This document shows, in pieces, positions 1 through 6,665 of a stretch of DNA of 7,136 nt. Both the position numbers and the translations under genes were made by a program. The notes beneath the pieces were generated by a model, which saw only the letters and a list, made by a program, of their open reading frames with translations, ran no database searches and was not told the origin of the DNA. Source of the stretch: an uncultured Bacteroidota bacterium (lineage in GTDB: Bacteria; Bacteroidota; Bacteroidia; 2-12-FULL-35-15). The number at the start of each line of letters is the position of its first letter. The first letter of the stretch is position 1. The stretch spans positions 1 through 7,136 of the forward strand of contig CAIRRW010000337.1 in assembly GCA_903881065.1 (NCBI GenBank), read 5' to 3'.

Positions 1-4
1 GACT

Positions 5-925
5 CTATGGAATAACCTTCACATCTTCTGATTGAATGATTTCATAGGTAGTTGTATCGTAAATATACACTATAATATGACAATTTTTCGGAATGCAATT
101 AATGTTTTTATATGCAGCGGGAATAGTGTATGCAAAATGACGGATTTGTTTCAGCCCAGAACTTGCTCCGTTAACTATCAAAGGTTCGCCCCACGCACCA
201 GTTGGTGTTATTGCATCACGAAGAACATGATTGAAAATATAATTGGAAACATTTGATGGATTATGGTCGGCATCGTCCTGCCAGCCAATAATGCTATCCT
301 GTGTAATTAAAGCTGCAAGTTTAAAAGTGCCTGTTTTGGCAGTCAAAAAAGAATCACGAATGGCACAGCATATTTTTCTTGTAGATGCATCATAATTAAG
401 ATTAATCTGCAAATCAACAACAGACGGCTCGGCAATAATACCAGCCACATAAGAAGAAAAGGGGTACATTTTAAGATGCGAAAGTGTACCCATATTATAG
501 TCCTTCCTGTTTATCATCGCTTCTGGCAAACCATATGCAGAAGCGCCGAAAGTATTGTCATAAGTAGTGCCCAAAATTGTTCGGTAATCATCCATATAAG
601 AACCTAGATCAGCGGCATCAAACGATGAAGAAGGTGCGGCAAGCGAGCTACAATGTACAGCAATAGTATTTATCTGCCCTGGATAAGTTGAATCGACAAT
701 ATGTATGGAACGAGCTGCTTTAGGGCAATTGGTACACGTGTGAGCAGTAAAATCTTCAATCAGTATTTTTTTAATATGAGAAGTAACGGTAGGAAACGTA
801 GATATAGAGCAGGATGTAGTATCACTTATATTTGTATTCTTAGCAGGATAAGGATTTGCAACATAATCGCAAGAAGTGTAAAATACTACAAGAGAAATAA
901 TAGTTATATAAAATATCTTTTTCAT
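5..925 (-). CDS. Omp28-related outer-membrane lipoprotein with thioredoxin-like CxxC
   Basis: This 306-residue protein is probably a lipid-anchored envelope protein of the Omp28 family; the molecular function of that family is poorly defined. The N-terminus is a lipoprotein signal: MKK, a hydrophobic run, then lipobox Y-T-S-C with the lipidated cysteine at residue 19. Residues 54-68 carry the family hallmark, an EDFT strand leading into C64-T-N-C67-P, which resembles a thioredoxin active site. GLPEAMINR at 132-140 fits the cis-proline loop. A second, beta-rich half contains NHVLRDAI (232-239) followed by GAWG (243-246), also found in the 712-residue protein at 3227-5365. Nine cysteines in all (19, 39, 64, 67, 92, 186, 187, 277, 282) is many for an envelope protein. 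The ATG at 923-925 is followed directly by the signal peptide. It is the last gene of the operon, 18 bp after the barrel gene. The TAG stop is at 5-7, so the gene is complete. The family call is firm; surface exposure and redox activity are inferred. Confidence 0.88.
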   Translation of the reverse strand: MKKIFYITIISLVVFYTSCDYVANPYPAKNTNISDTTSCSISTFPTVTSHIKKILIEDFTAHTCTNCPKAARSIHIVDSTYPGQINTIAVHCSSLAAPSSSFDAADLGSYMDDYRTILGTTYDNTFGASAYGLPEAMINRKDYNMGTLSHLKMYPFSSYVAGIIAEPSVVDLQINLNYDASTRKICCAIRDSFLTAKTGTFKLAALITQDSIIGWQDDADHNPSNVSNYIFNHVLRDAITPTGAWGEPLIVNGASSGLKQIRHFAYTIPAAYKNINCIPKNCHIIVYIYDTTTYEIIQSEDVKVIP

Positions 926-943
926 TGAATAATTATTTACTGA

Positions 944-2602
944 TTAAAAGCTAGTGGTTACACTCAATGTAATTCCGTTGGAAGCCGGAACTTGCCTGCA
1001 AATGCCACCTACACAAAATATTCCTGACCGTTGTTTTCCATAACCTAAAGTAATTCGGGATGCACCTTTTATATAACCTACAGTAGCATTATAATAATGA
1101 TAACGCTCGCTCACTAAATTATTTCCGTAATTATATTGGTCGAGTGCGGCAGCAAACCAATGTGTGTTAAATGTGTATTCTACCAATGCCTGCGCCCAAT
1201 CCTGCTTGTCTTGTTTTGTAGTTAGATTTTGCAATTCTATTCTCATCGACTTTTCACCCTGTAATTTGTAAGATAAATCCGCCACAACAATATGTGAATA
1301 AATTGTGTTGGGTGTCCCGGGTTCCTGAATCACTTCCTTATTATAAACCTGATAGGCGTATATCAATGATAATTTAGTTTTCTTTCCAAATTTTTGATTT
1401 ATTTCTGTGTAAAAATCTCTGAAGATGACTGTCTTTCCCATGAAAATGGAATTTGTTTTATAACCTTGCCGAGTTAAATCATCACTTGAATTATAATGCG
1501 TAGTGTCCAAATCATTGGCTCCTGAATAATTTACAGTGATGTCCAGTTTATAATCCGGTTTTTTTATTGCTTTCCAATTAACTTCACTCGACATCTGAAA
1601 CTCGCCATTCGGTTGAGATGCGTATGGATAAAAAGTTAGCAAACTATACGTATGATTAATATTTAATGCAGGAGTGTAATTCAACAATAGATTATTTATA
1701 GTTGCATTTCTGTCAGAGCGGAAGTTCATGTTGTCAGCCCTTTCAGCACCTAACGACACGGCAAAACCTTTTACAGAATAATTTGCTTGAAGCAATTCTC
1801 CATCACCTTTGCGATAAATATTTCCATTAGCAATTGTTGGGTCATTAATTTTAGTGGCGTATTCTCCATTAAGATTAAAATTATTTCTGCTGATTTGAAA
1901 ACGACCGGCAGAAGCACCCACATTCAAAGGCTGCACCAATGCAGGATTATCTGTTGCCTGATAACGACTTGCAAAACTTCCACCAAGCATTACTTTCATT
2001 TTCTTATCGGCAAGTTTAGCAAATGTTTCATTAAGCTGAATCTCACCATCAAATCCACGTACCAAACCGGGTCCTTCTGTCATAAAGGAACGCTGTTTGC
2101 CGGTGAGTCCTGTTAAATATATTCCTTTATAAGGTTCATATTTTATTCTGAAACCATCCAGCGCATTATCAAATCCCAATCCGCGTTCTTCATAGCTTCG
2201 CAATATCAAGCCACTACCAAACATCTGATAAAAATTACCAATTGTTATTTCCAACTGGTCGGATTTATAATCAGCAAAACGATATTCAATTCCATTACCA
2301 AGATATCGCGAATCAAAACCCTGTAAGGCATTCAAATAACTTTCATAACGTACTCCTGCAGTAAATTTCCCTCGTGTATAAATCAAATTTGCAAACCCAT
2401 TCGACAGCATTTTTTCTGGAACATTAGGTGCGCCGATTGTTGAATCCGGGATGTAATATTGTGCATCCAGCTGAATGTTACCGTGTATTTCACCAAGATT
2501 AACACTACTTAAATTAGGAGCAGTAATTTGTGCAACCAAGAAGTTGCTAATTAGAACTCCAAATAGAATTGAGGAGAGTATTCTTAAACTATTTTTTCTC
2601 AC
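944..2602 (-). CDS. DUF6029-type outer-membrane beta-barrel protein
   Basis: This 552-residue protein is probably an outer-membrane beta barrel of unknown function. A signal peptide covers about residues 1-24, ending V-A before Q25. The rest is alternating amphipathic strands, and the last residue is phenylalanine (SVTTSF), as is usual for barrels inserted by the BAM machinery. GNFYQMFGSGL (122-132) followed by an RSYEERGLG stretch (135-143) is what I recall from DUF6029 proteins; this is family recall, not a search result. The only two cysteines in the whole protein, C530 and C535, form a CX4C pair with VGGI between them in the final hairpin, followed by RQVPASNG. The start codon is GTG at 2600-2602. 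An in-frame TAG lies three codons upstream, and starting at the next in-frame methionine (residue 65) would lose the signal peptide, so GTG is forced. It lies 20 bp after tlpA and 18 bp before the Omp28 lipoprotein gene, so the three are almost certainly co-transcribed. Confidence 0.85.
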   Translation of the reverse strand: MRKNSLRILSSILFGVLISNFLVAQITAPNLSSVNLGEIHGNIQLDAQYYIPDSTIGAPNVPEKMLSNGFANLIYTRGKFTAGVRYESYLNALQGFDSRYLGNGIEYRFADYKSDQLEITIGNFYQMFGSGLILRSYEERGLGFDNALDGFRIKYEPYKGIYLTGLTGKQRSFMTEGPGLVRGFDGEIQLNETFAKLADKKMKVMLGGSFASRYQATDNPALVQPLNVGASAGRFQISRNNFNLNGEYATKINDPTIANGNIYRKGDGELLQANYSVKGFAVSLGAERADNMNFRSDRNATINNLLLNYTPALNINHTYSLLTFYPYASQPNGEFQMSSEVNWKAIKKPDYKLDITVNYSGANDLDTTHYNSSDDLTRQGYKTNSIFMGKTVIFRDFYTEINQKFGKKTKLSLIYAYQVYNKEVIQEPGTPNTIYSHIVVADLSYKLQGEKSMRIELQNLTTKQDKQDWAQALVEYTFNTHWFAAALDQYNYGNNLVSERYHYYNATVGYIKGASRITLGYGKQRSGIFCVGGICRQVPASNGITLSVTTSF

Positions 2603-2622
2603 AACAAACTAAAGTTTAATAT

Positions 2623-3144
2623 TTATTCTTTAATTTTTTCGCCTTTGGCAACTTGTTTCAATACTTCAAAAAGATGATTTTCATCGCCATCTAAATAAGA
2701 ATTATGTTGCCATACTACATTCCCTTTTCCATCAATAATAAAAGTATGCGGAACATTATTCACATTCATTGCCCTTTTAAAATCCTGGTTTTCGTCAATA
2801 TAAATTTCATAATCCCAATTATGACTTTTAGCATCTGTCCCTACTTTAGTTGCACTGCGCGAATCATCAATAGAAACAGCAATTAATTTTACTCCTGTTT
2901 CCTTTTGCCATTCAACATAGTTTTCGGCTATTGCATCAAGTTCCTTTTTGCAGGGTTTGCACCACGTAGCCCAAAAACTAATAATCAACGGTTTTCCATC
3001 ATTCGAAAATTTGGATGAATTAACGGTTCTGCCATCTACTGTTTTAACATCTGCAGCACCTATTTTTTGTCCTTCAATAGTTTGTGCTACCGCGCTATTA
3101 AATACCGCCAAGACAAAAATAACTCCAACAACTAATTTTTTCAT
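2623..3144 (-). CDS. TlpA-like periplasmic thiol-disulfide oxidoreductase
   Basis: This is a 173-residue thioredoxin-fold protein of the TlpA/ResA type, expected to reduce or exchange disulfides in the periplasm. A signal peptide covers about residues 1-20 (MKKLVVG, hydrophobic core, S-A-V-A before Q21). The active site is FWATWC62-K-P-C65, and the cis-proline is P132 in NNVPHTFIIDGKG. The length suits a single-domain TlpA. The reading frame could open 11 codons earlier, at an ATG at 3175-3177. I prefer the ATG at 3142-3144: it places MKK directly before the signal peptide, while the earlier ATG lies inside the terminator stem of the gene upstream and would add a polar leader. No Shine-Dalgarno is visible; the leader is A-rich, as is usual in this phylum. 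It is the first gene of the operon with the DUF6029 barrel and Omp28 lipoprotein, making those two its likely partners. Whether it acts as reductase or oxidase cannot be read from the sequence. Confidence 0.92.
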   Translation of the reverse strand: MKKLVVGVIFVLAVFNSAVAQTIEGQKIGAADVKTVDGRTVNSSKFSNDGKPLIISFWATWCKPCKKELDAIAENYVEWQKETGVKLIAVSIDDSRSATKVGTDAKSHNWDYEIYIDENQDFKRAMNVNNVPHTFIIDGKGNVVWQHNSYLDGDENHLFEVLKQVAKGEKIKE

Positions 3145-3163
3145 TTTATTCTGTTTAGTTTCT

Positions 3164-3214
3164 TTATTAAAAAACAAATCAGTCCAACAATTATTTTGAA
3201 GGACTGATTTGTTT
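3164..3214 (-). terminator. Intrinsic terminator of the 712-residue T9SS/Omp28 gene
   Basis: A perfect 14-bp inverted repeat pairs 3172-3185 (AAACAAATCAGTCC) with 3201-3214 (GGACTGATTTGTTT). Inside the 15-nt interval, CAA (3188-3190) can pair with TTG (3196-3198) beyond a small AA/AA bulge. On the minus strand the stem runs into six T residues (3174 down to 3169) and further AT-rich sequence. It begins 12 bp after the stop codon of the gene that ends at 3227. It therefore separates that gene from the tlpA operon, though some readthrough into tlpA is possible. Plus-strand use is unlikely because no T-run follows 3214. Confidence 0.85.
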
Positions 3215-3226
3215 ATGAAAAGATTA

Positions 3227-5365
3227 TTATTTATTAATTACTACTTTTTTAGTAATCATTCCTTTGCCTGTATTGATGGTTACATTGTAAATTCCATTAG
3301 CAAAATGCTCCGTATTAATGTTAATTAAATGTTCACCTGCTGACAATTTACCATTATTTTCGCTGTAAACAATTGCTCCTAATGCATTGTATATATTAAC
3401 AGTTACATTTTCATCACTGTTAAGGCTCATTGCAATATTAGCTAAAGTAGAAGCAGGATTAGGATATACAGAAACTGTTCCGAAGTCTGTTGTTACTTCT
3501 TCAACACCTGTCATTGAAAGACCTGATTCCGGAGCAGCAGTAAGTTTTTGTTGTACAACGTTAAGGATGCTTCTGTGTGCAATATCTCCTGTACTGCTGT
3601 ATTCTTGAAGGATACCAATAATATAAATGTTGTTATCATTGTATTGATGCGCTCCTCCTGGATTTGCAGCAGGTAATGTCCATGTAAATGTTTTATTTAA
3701 AGTACTTCCTGATGATACCAATGTAGTAGGAATTACTGTATTGTCGCCCCAAGGACCGCCTATCATTTTTTCAACAACATGCTCATGTTGGTATACAAGT
3801 GGAAATAAACCGGCAACACCAGAAGAACCGCCTGACCAAGGTGAAGTAGTAGAACCTATATTGTAATACTGAGATACATTATCCGCAAAAAAATAACTAT
3901 GTTGATTCCACCCGTTATCGGTAGTTGCAGCAACTGGACCATAAACACGATTTTCTATTACATAGCAATTTAAAGCGAAGGTTCCAATTACATCACAAGC
4001 AAAGTTAGCATTTACAGTTGCACTGATAGTACGAGTACCTGAGGTAAAACTAACATTAGTTAAGGATACAGTGGCAGGAACTAAACTAGTTTCACGAGTT
4101 GCAATTGGTGTAAAATCCATCAAATCAGTTGAGCCACTAATACCACCGGCGTTATATCCATAAGAACCTCCCATATCACTTCTATCAAGTGTATAACTTG
4201 GATCTCCAGTATCATAAGTATTAGTAACTGTTGTGCCGTCTGCTATGTTCATATTGTCAGCACCTTGACCTGTTTCATGTATTGCTGCCCAAACAACTTT
4301 TGGATCAGTAGCAATTTCCTGTTTACAAGAAACTGCACCCTGTGGGCAATATCCACAACCTACACCAGTAAATTCTTCCAATAAAACATTGTGTATCGGA
4401 GCTGTAGTCATTACTGATAAATTCCAATAAGCAGTATCATCAGCAGTTGTAATATCCAAGCCTGTACCATTTACATCAGAAATCCAAGATTTGATGTTGT
4501 GTAATCCTGCAGCTAAACTAGCTGTAGGGGTTGTAAATACTGCAGTATAAGTACCTCCGTAGCCAATATTTGGACTGAAAGTTTGAGATACCGGAGCACC
4601 ACCATCAACACTATATTGTAATGTAGCGGTAGCAACAGTTGCACCTCCGTGACTAGACATAACAGTATTAACTGTTTGTGTACCTACTAGCGCATAACTA
4701 GGAATATTTGCTATTGATAAAGCAGCTACTTCTTTTGATGCTGGATTTACTACAACAATGTTATCAATATATAAATGAAACATATCGGTACTGTGATTAC
4801 GGAAAGCAACACGAACAGTTTGTCCTGCAAATGATGCTAAACTTATGTTGTGAGAAACGAAAGCACCAGACCCTTCAGAAGCAATATTATATACTTCGTT
4901 TGCAGGGATAGCGGTGAAGTCAGTAGCTAATACGGTACCTGCATTCGCGCCGGCAGCCACAGAAACCCATACTTCATATCCGTCAGGATATGATGCATCA
5001 GGCGCTTCAGCATCCCAAGCCAAAACAGTTGATGCAGTTACTCCAGAAATAGGAGGAGTAATTAACCATCTATCAACAGTTGCTGCGGCAGTAGTAGTCC
5101 AAGAAGTACTTACCGCAACAGTGTCTGTTCCGATAGTAAAAGCTGCCCATGCTGAAGTTGTAAATGGTGCCGCATTAAAAGGCGGGTCGTTTGTTGCTGT
5201 GTTGCCAGCTAACCCATCCGCATTAATTGTTTGCATGTTCGTTGGAACAGCTGCTGCTCCTGCTGAGTTAAGAGTAAGTCCGCTGAAATTCTCGGAATAC
5301 AAAACCTGACCGAACATTGCGCTACTCAATAATAACGCACTGAATAAGATTGTAATTTTTTTCAT
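3227..5365 (-). CDS. T9SS-secreted protein with choice-of-anchor J-like and Omp28-like domains
   Basis: This is a 712-residue predicted surface or secreted protein. A signal peptide covers about residues 1-19 (MKK, hydrophobic core, ending near S-A-M-F-G). Residues 21-205 look like a choice-of-anchor J / cleaved-adhesin beta sandwich: YSENFSG near the start, RWLITPPI in the middle, RVAFRNHS and LYIDNIVVV at the end. About 210-315 is a linker or Ig-like beta region. An Omp28-like domain follows: VLLEEFTGVGC337-G-Y-C340-P, a probable cis-proline at P389 (DPSYTLDR), and EHVVEKMIGG followed by PWG (528-540). The last 82 residues (about 631-712) are a T9SS type A sorting tail: YPNP, a VNIYN/GAIVY core, GIYNV, and a basic KKVVINK end. 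Such tails direct passage through the type IX secretion pore and are then removed. The ATG at 5363-5365 directly precedes the signal peptide, 39 bp downstream of a good promoter. The domains are confident; the substrate and role are unknown. Confidence 0.9.
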   Translation of the reverse strand: MKKITILFSALLLSSAMFGQVLYSENFSGLTLNSAGAAAVPTNMQTINADGLAGNTATNDPPFNAAPFTTSAWAAFTIGTDTVAVSTSWTTTAAATVDRWLITPPISGVTASTVLAWDAEAPDASYPDGYEVWVSVAAGANAGTVLATDFTAIPANEVYNIASEGSGAFVSHNISLASFAGQTVRVAFRNHSTDMFHLYIDNIVVVNPASKEVAALSIANIPSYALVGTQTVNTVMSSHGGATVATATLQYSVDGGAPVSQTFSPNIGYGGTYTAVFTTPTASLAAGLHNIKSWISDVNGTGLDITTADDTAYWNLSVMTTAPIHNVLLEEFTGVGCGYCPQGAVSCKQEIATDPKVVWAAIHETGQGADNMNIADGTTVTNTYDTGDPSYTLDRSDMGGSYGYNAGGISGSTDLMDFTPIATRETSLVPATVSLTNVSFTSGTRTISATVNANFACDVIGTFALNCYVIENRVYGPVAATTDNGWNQHSYFFADNVSQYYNIGSTTSPWSGGSSGVAGLFPLVYQHEHVVEKMIGGPWGDNTVIPTTLVSSGSTLNKTFTWTLPAANPGGAHQYNDNNIYIIGILQEYSSTGDIAHRSILNVVQQKLTAAPESGLSMTGVEEVTTDFGTVSVYPNPASTLANIAMSLNSDENVTVNIYNALGAIVYSENNGKLSAGEHLININTEHFANGIYNVTINTGKGMITKKVVINK

Positions 5366-5404
5366 TTCTTATATTTTTGATTTAATTAATAATTTAATAA
5401 GGTG

Positions 5405-5435
5405 CAAACGTACATTTTGTTATTTAGATAACCAA
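5405..5435 (-). promoter_or_regulatory. Bacteroidota-type promoter for the 712-residue T9SS/Omp28 gene
   Basis: Read on the minus strand, 5412 down to 5405 is TACGTTTG, an exact match to the Bacteroidota -7 consensus TAnnTTTG. TTGG (5435 to 5432) lies 19 nt upstream, the expected position for the -33 element. Transcription would start near 5397-5400, giving a leader of about 35 nt that is very AT-rich and lacks a Shine-Dalgarno. It is followed directly by the ATG at 5365. Confidence 0.75.
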
Positions 5436-5828
5436 GAAATATGATATTTATTAGTTTTAAAGTCAGATTTGCAAAGTAAAAAAGGTTCAAAATCTTGAAA
5501 TTATTGACAATAAGAGAAGTTTGTTTGTTATTTGTTCATGGTCTGAAGTAGATTATCCTTATTTAAAGGAAGATAGTAGCGGAAAGTGATAAAAGTAAGT
5601 TAATGAATTTTGGAGGAAATGAAACCGAATTTGAAGTTTTAAAACGAGGAGCAAACGCTTTATGCCGATCCAATGCAACGAAAGCCAGTAAATCATTTGC
5701 TTTATGTTAATCCAATACAGTGGAAGATAGTAAAGCGCTCGACTCAATATATAAAGGTTTAAATAATTAAAACAAAGTAGTAAAATGAGTTTGAGTTGAA
5801 TTAACACAAGTCTTTATTTCTTTTTAGT
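5436..5828. other. Non-coding intergenic stretch with gene-remnant look
   Basis: About 390 bp lie between the divergent promoters, and I see no convincing gene here. The minus strand is open for 82 codons (5807 to 5559), but its product is just Leu/Ile/Tyr-rich with a 14-residue internal echo, as expected from reading across the 42-bp tandem repeat; I do not call it. On the plus strand, 5461-5589 is open without an ATG and ends in a protein-like SWSEVDYPYLKEDSSGK before two stop codons. A second short frame, 5605-5709, starts with ATG and would encode 34 residues (MNFGGNETEFEVLKRGANA at the start). Neither resembles a known family. The section 5561-5734 carries degenerate direct repeats, described separately. 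The stretch may be a decayed gene or an interspersed repeat. Confidence 0.5.
5651..5734. repeat. Degenerate 42-bp tandem repeat (two units)
   Basis: The units are 5651-5692 and 5693-5734. Their last 36 positions match at 27 sites. Shared blocks are GCTTTATG, ATCCAAT, CA, AAG and AGTAAA, in the same order and spacing. The first six positions of each unit differ more. An extra outlying copy of part of the motif, GGAAGATAGTA, occurs at 5568-5578 and again within the second unit at 5722-5732. The period is a multiple of three. No terminal inverted repeats or target duplication are obvious, though GCTTTA (5699-5704) and TAAAGC (5731-5736) bracket the second unit as an inverted pair. Confidence 0.7.
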
Positions 5829-5836
5829 TACCTTTG
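5829..5836 (+). promoter_or_regulatory. Candidate -7 promoter element for the gene at 5882
   Basis: TACCTTTG is an exact match to the Bacteroidota -7 consensus TAnnTTTG. It would place the transcription start near 5841-5844, with a leader of about 40 nt before the ATG at 5882. No good TTTG or TTG lies 19-21 nt upstream; the nearest, at 5790-5798, is too far away. The -33 element is therefore weak or absent, and the promoter may be weak or need an activator. Confidence 0.5.
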
Positions 5837-5881
5837 TCATCTGAATATTTAAAAATAATTCATTAATCTATCTCTTTATCA

Positions 5882-6625
5882 ATGAAAAAAAATTTCACAT
5901 GCATCCTTCTGTTTTCATATATATTGATTGGCTATAGCCAAAACTTACGAATAATGGATGAAAACAAAAATGTACTTAACAATACGGTATATTATATAAG
6001 TACAACACCTAATTCATCTACAATTTTTGATGTTTTGGTCACTGATACGTCAAGAGCTATCAATAGCTACAAAGTTCAACGAACAGTTTATACCGAAGAC
6101 GTTCAGGATTCATCACAATTTTGCTGGGGAGGTGTTTGTTATTCATTTACAACTGCCACTTCCACTCATGCTGATACATTAAGCAGGGGAGATACAATAG
6201 AATATGCACATAGTGGCTTCCATTCTGTTTTTGTATGCGGCCCAGCTTCCGTAATTCGTAAGGTGCATTATCAAGTGTACAATATTAATACTTCTTATCG
6301 AAATGATACAGCAGGGTTTACAATACAATATAATCCTACTGCAGCCGGTATAAATGAACTTAATTTAACAGGAACATTATCACAAGCGTATCCCAACCCT
6401 TCTTCATCAGAGGTTTTTGTAAAATATGATATCAAAGGTCAATCGCCGAAATCAAAGATAATTATGTATGATATGCTTGGGAAACAAGTGAAAGAAATAA
6501 GTATAAATGATAAACAGGGAACTGTAAAAATTGATACCGAAGATTTACATTCGGGAATTTATTTTTATTCGTTAATAGCAGGAGATAAAACAATTTCCAC
6601 CAAAAAACTAGTGATCGCAAAATAG
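5882..6625 (+). CDS. Small secreted protein with T9SS type A sorting tail
   Basis: This 247-residue protein is predicted to be exported through the Sec system and then the type IX secretion system. A signal peptide covers about residues 1-19 (MKKNFTCILLFSYILIGYS, then Q20). Residues 21-155 form a beta-rich domain that resembles those before T9SS tails in other Bacteroidota proteins, with a conserved-looking F-C81-W-G-G-V-C86-Y motif and a third cysteine at C119 (VFVCGP). I recognise the pattern but cannot name a function. The last 82 residues (about 166-247) are the sorting tail: AYPNPSS, the KIIMYDMLGKQV core, HSGIYFYSL, and a basic KKLVIAK end. The ATG directly precedes the signal peptide, and the leader is AT-rich without a Shine-Dalgarno. 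It is a single-gene unit, divergent from the 712-residue protein gene and convergent with the gene to the right. Structural or adhesive roles are possible; no catalytic motif is visible. Confidence 0.88.
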   Translation: MKKNFTCILLFSYILIGYSQNLRIMDENKNVLNNTVYYISTTPNSSTIFDVLVTDTSRAINSYKVQRTVYTEDVQDSSQFCWGGVCYSFTTATSTHADTLSRGDTIEYAHSGFHSVFVCGPASVIRKVHYQVYNINTSYRNDTAGFTIQYNPTAAGINELNLTGTLSQAYPNPSSSEVFVKYDIKGQSPKSKIIMYDMLGKQVKEISINDKQGTVKIDTEDLHSGIYFYSLIAGDKTISTKKLVIAK

Positions 6626-6657
6626 CTTAATTGTTATTAAGGGGTTGATTAGCTATT
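6621..6657. terminator. Weak hairpins between convergent genes, possible bidirectional terminator
   Basis: The 40-bp gap between two convergent stop codons holds two alternative hairpins. One is CTTAAT/ATTAAG with a TGTT loop (6626-6641). The other is AATAGCT (6621-6627) pairing with AGCTATT (6651-6657) around a 23-nt interval. Both are short and AT-rich, and neither strand has a clear T-run after the stem. The position suits a shared terminator, but the sequence gives only weak support. Confidence 0.3.
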
Positions 6658-6665
6658 GAATAAAA

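Noticed and set aside
1787..2116. 109-codon plus-strand open frame opposite the barrel gene
   Set aside because: It is antisense to a well-supported outer-membrane barrel, with no recognisable protein features.
3145..3171. Promoter directly upstream of tlpA
   Set aside because: No TAnnTTTG match was found; the closest, CTGATTTG within the terminator stem, lacks the TA and has no -33 partner.
4914..5309. 131-codon plus-strand open frame inside the 712-residue protein gene, rich in Ala and Val
   Set aside because: It lies wholly antisense to a gene with clear domains. Its Ala/Val-rich composition mirrors the Ala/Thr-rich codons on the other strand, and no promoter precedes it.
5413..5431. AT-rich spacer considered as a regulator-binding palindrome
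   Set aside because: No convincing dyad symmetry was found; it is adequately explained as the 19-nt spacer of the promoter.
5559..5807. 82-codon minus-strand open frame rich in Leu, Ile and Tyr, with a 14-residue internal repeat
   Set aside because: It reads across the 42-bp tandem repeat, so the peptide repeat follows from the DNA repeat. No signal peptide logic, family resemblance or promoter supports it, and its start lies close to the plus-strand promoter.
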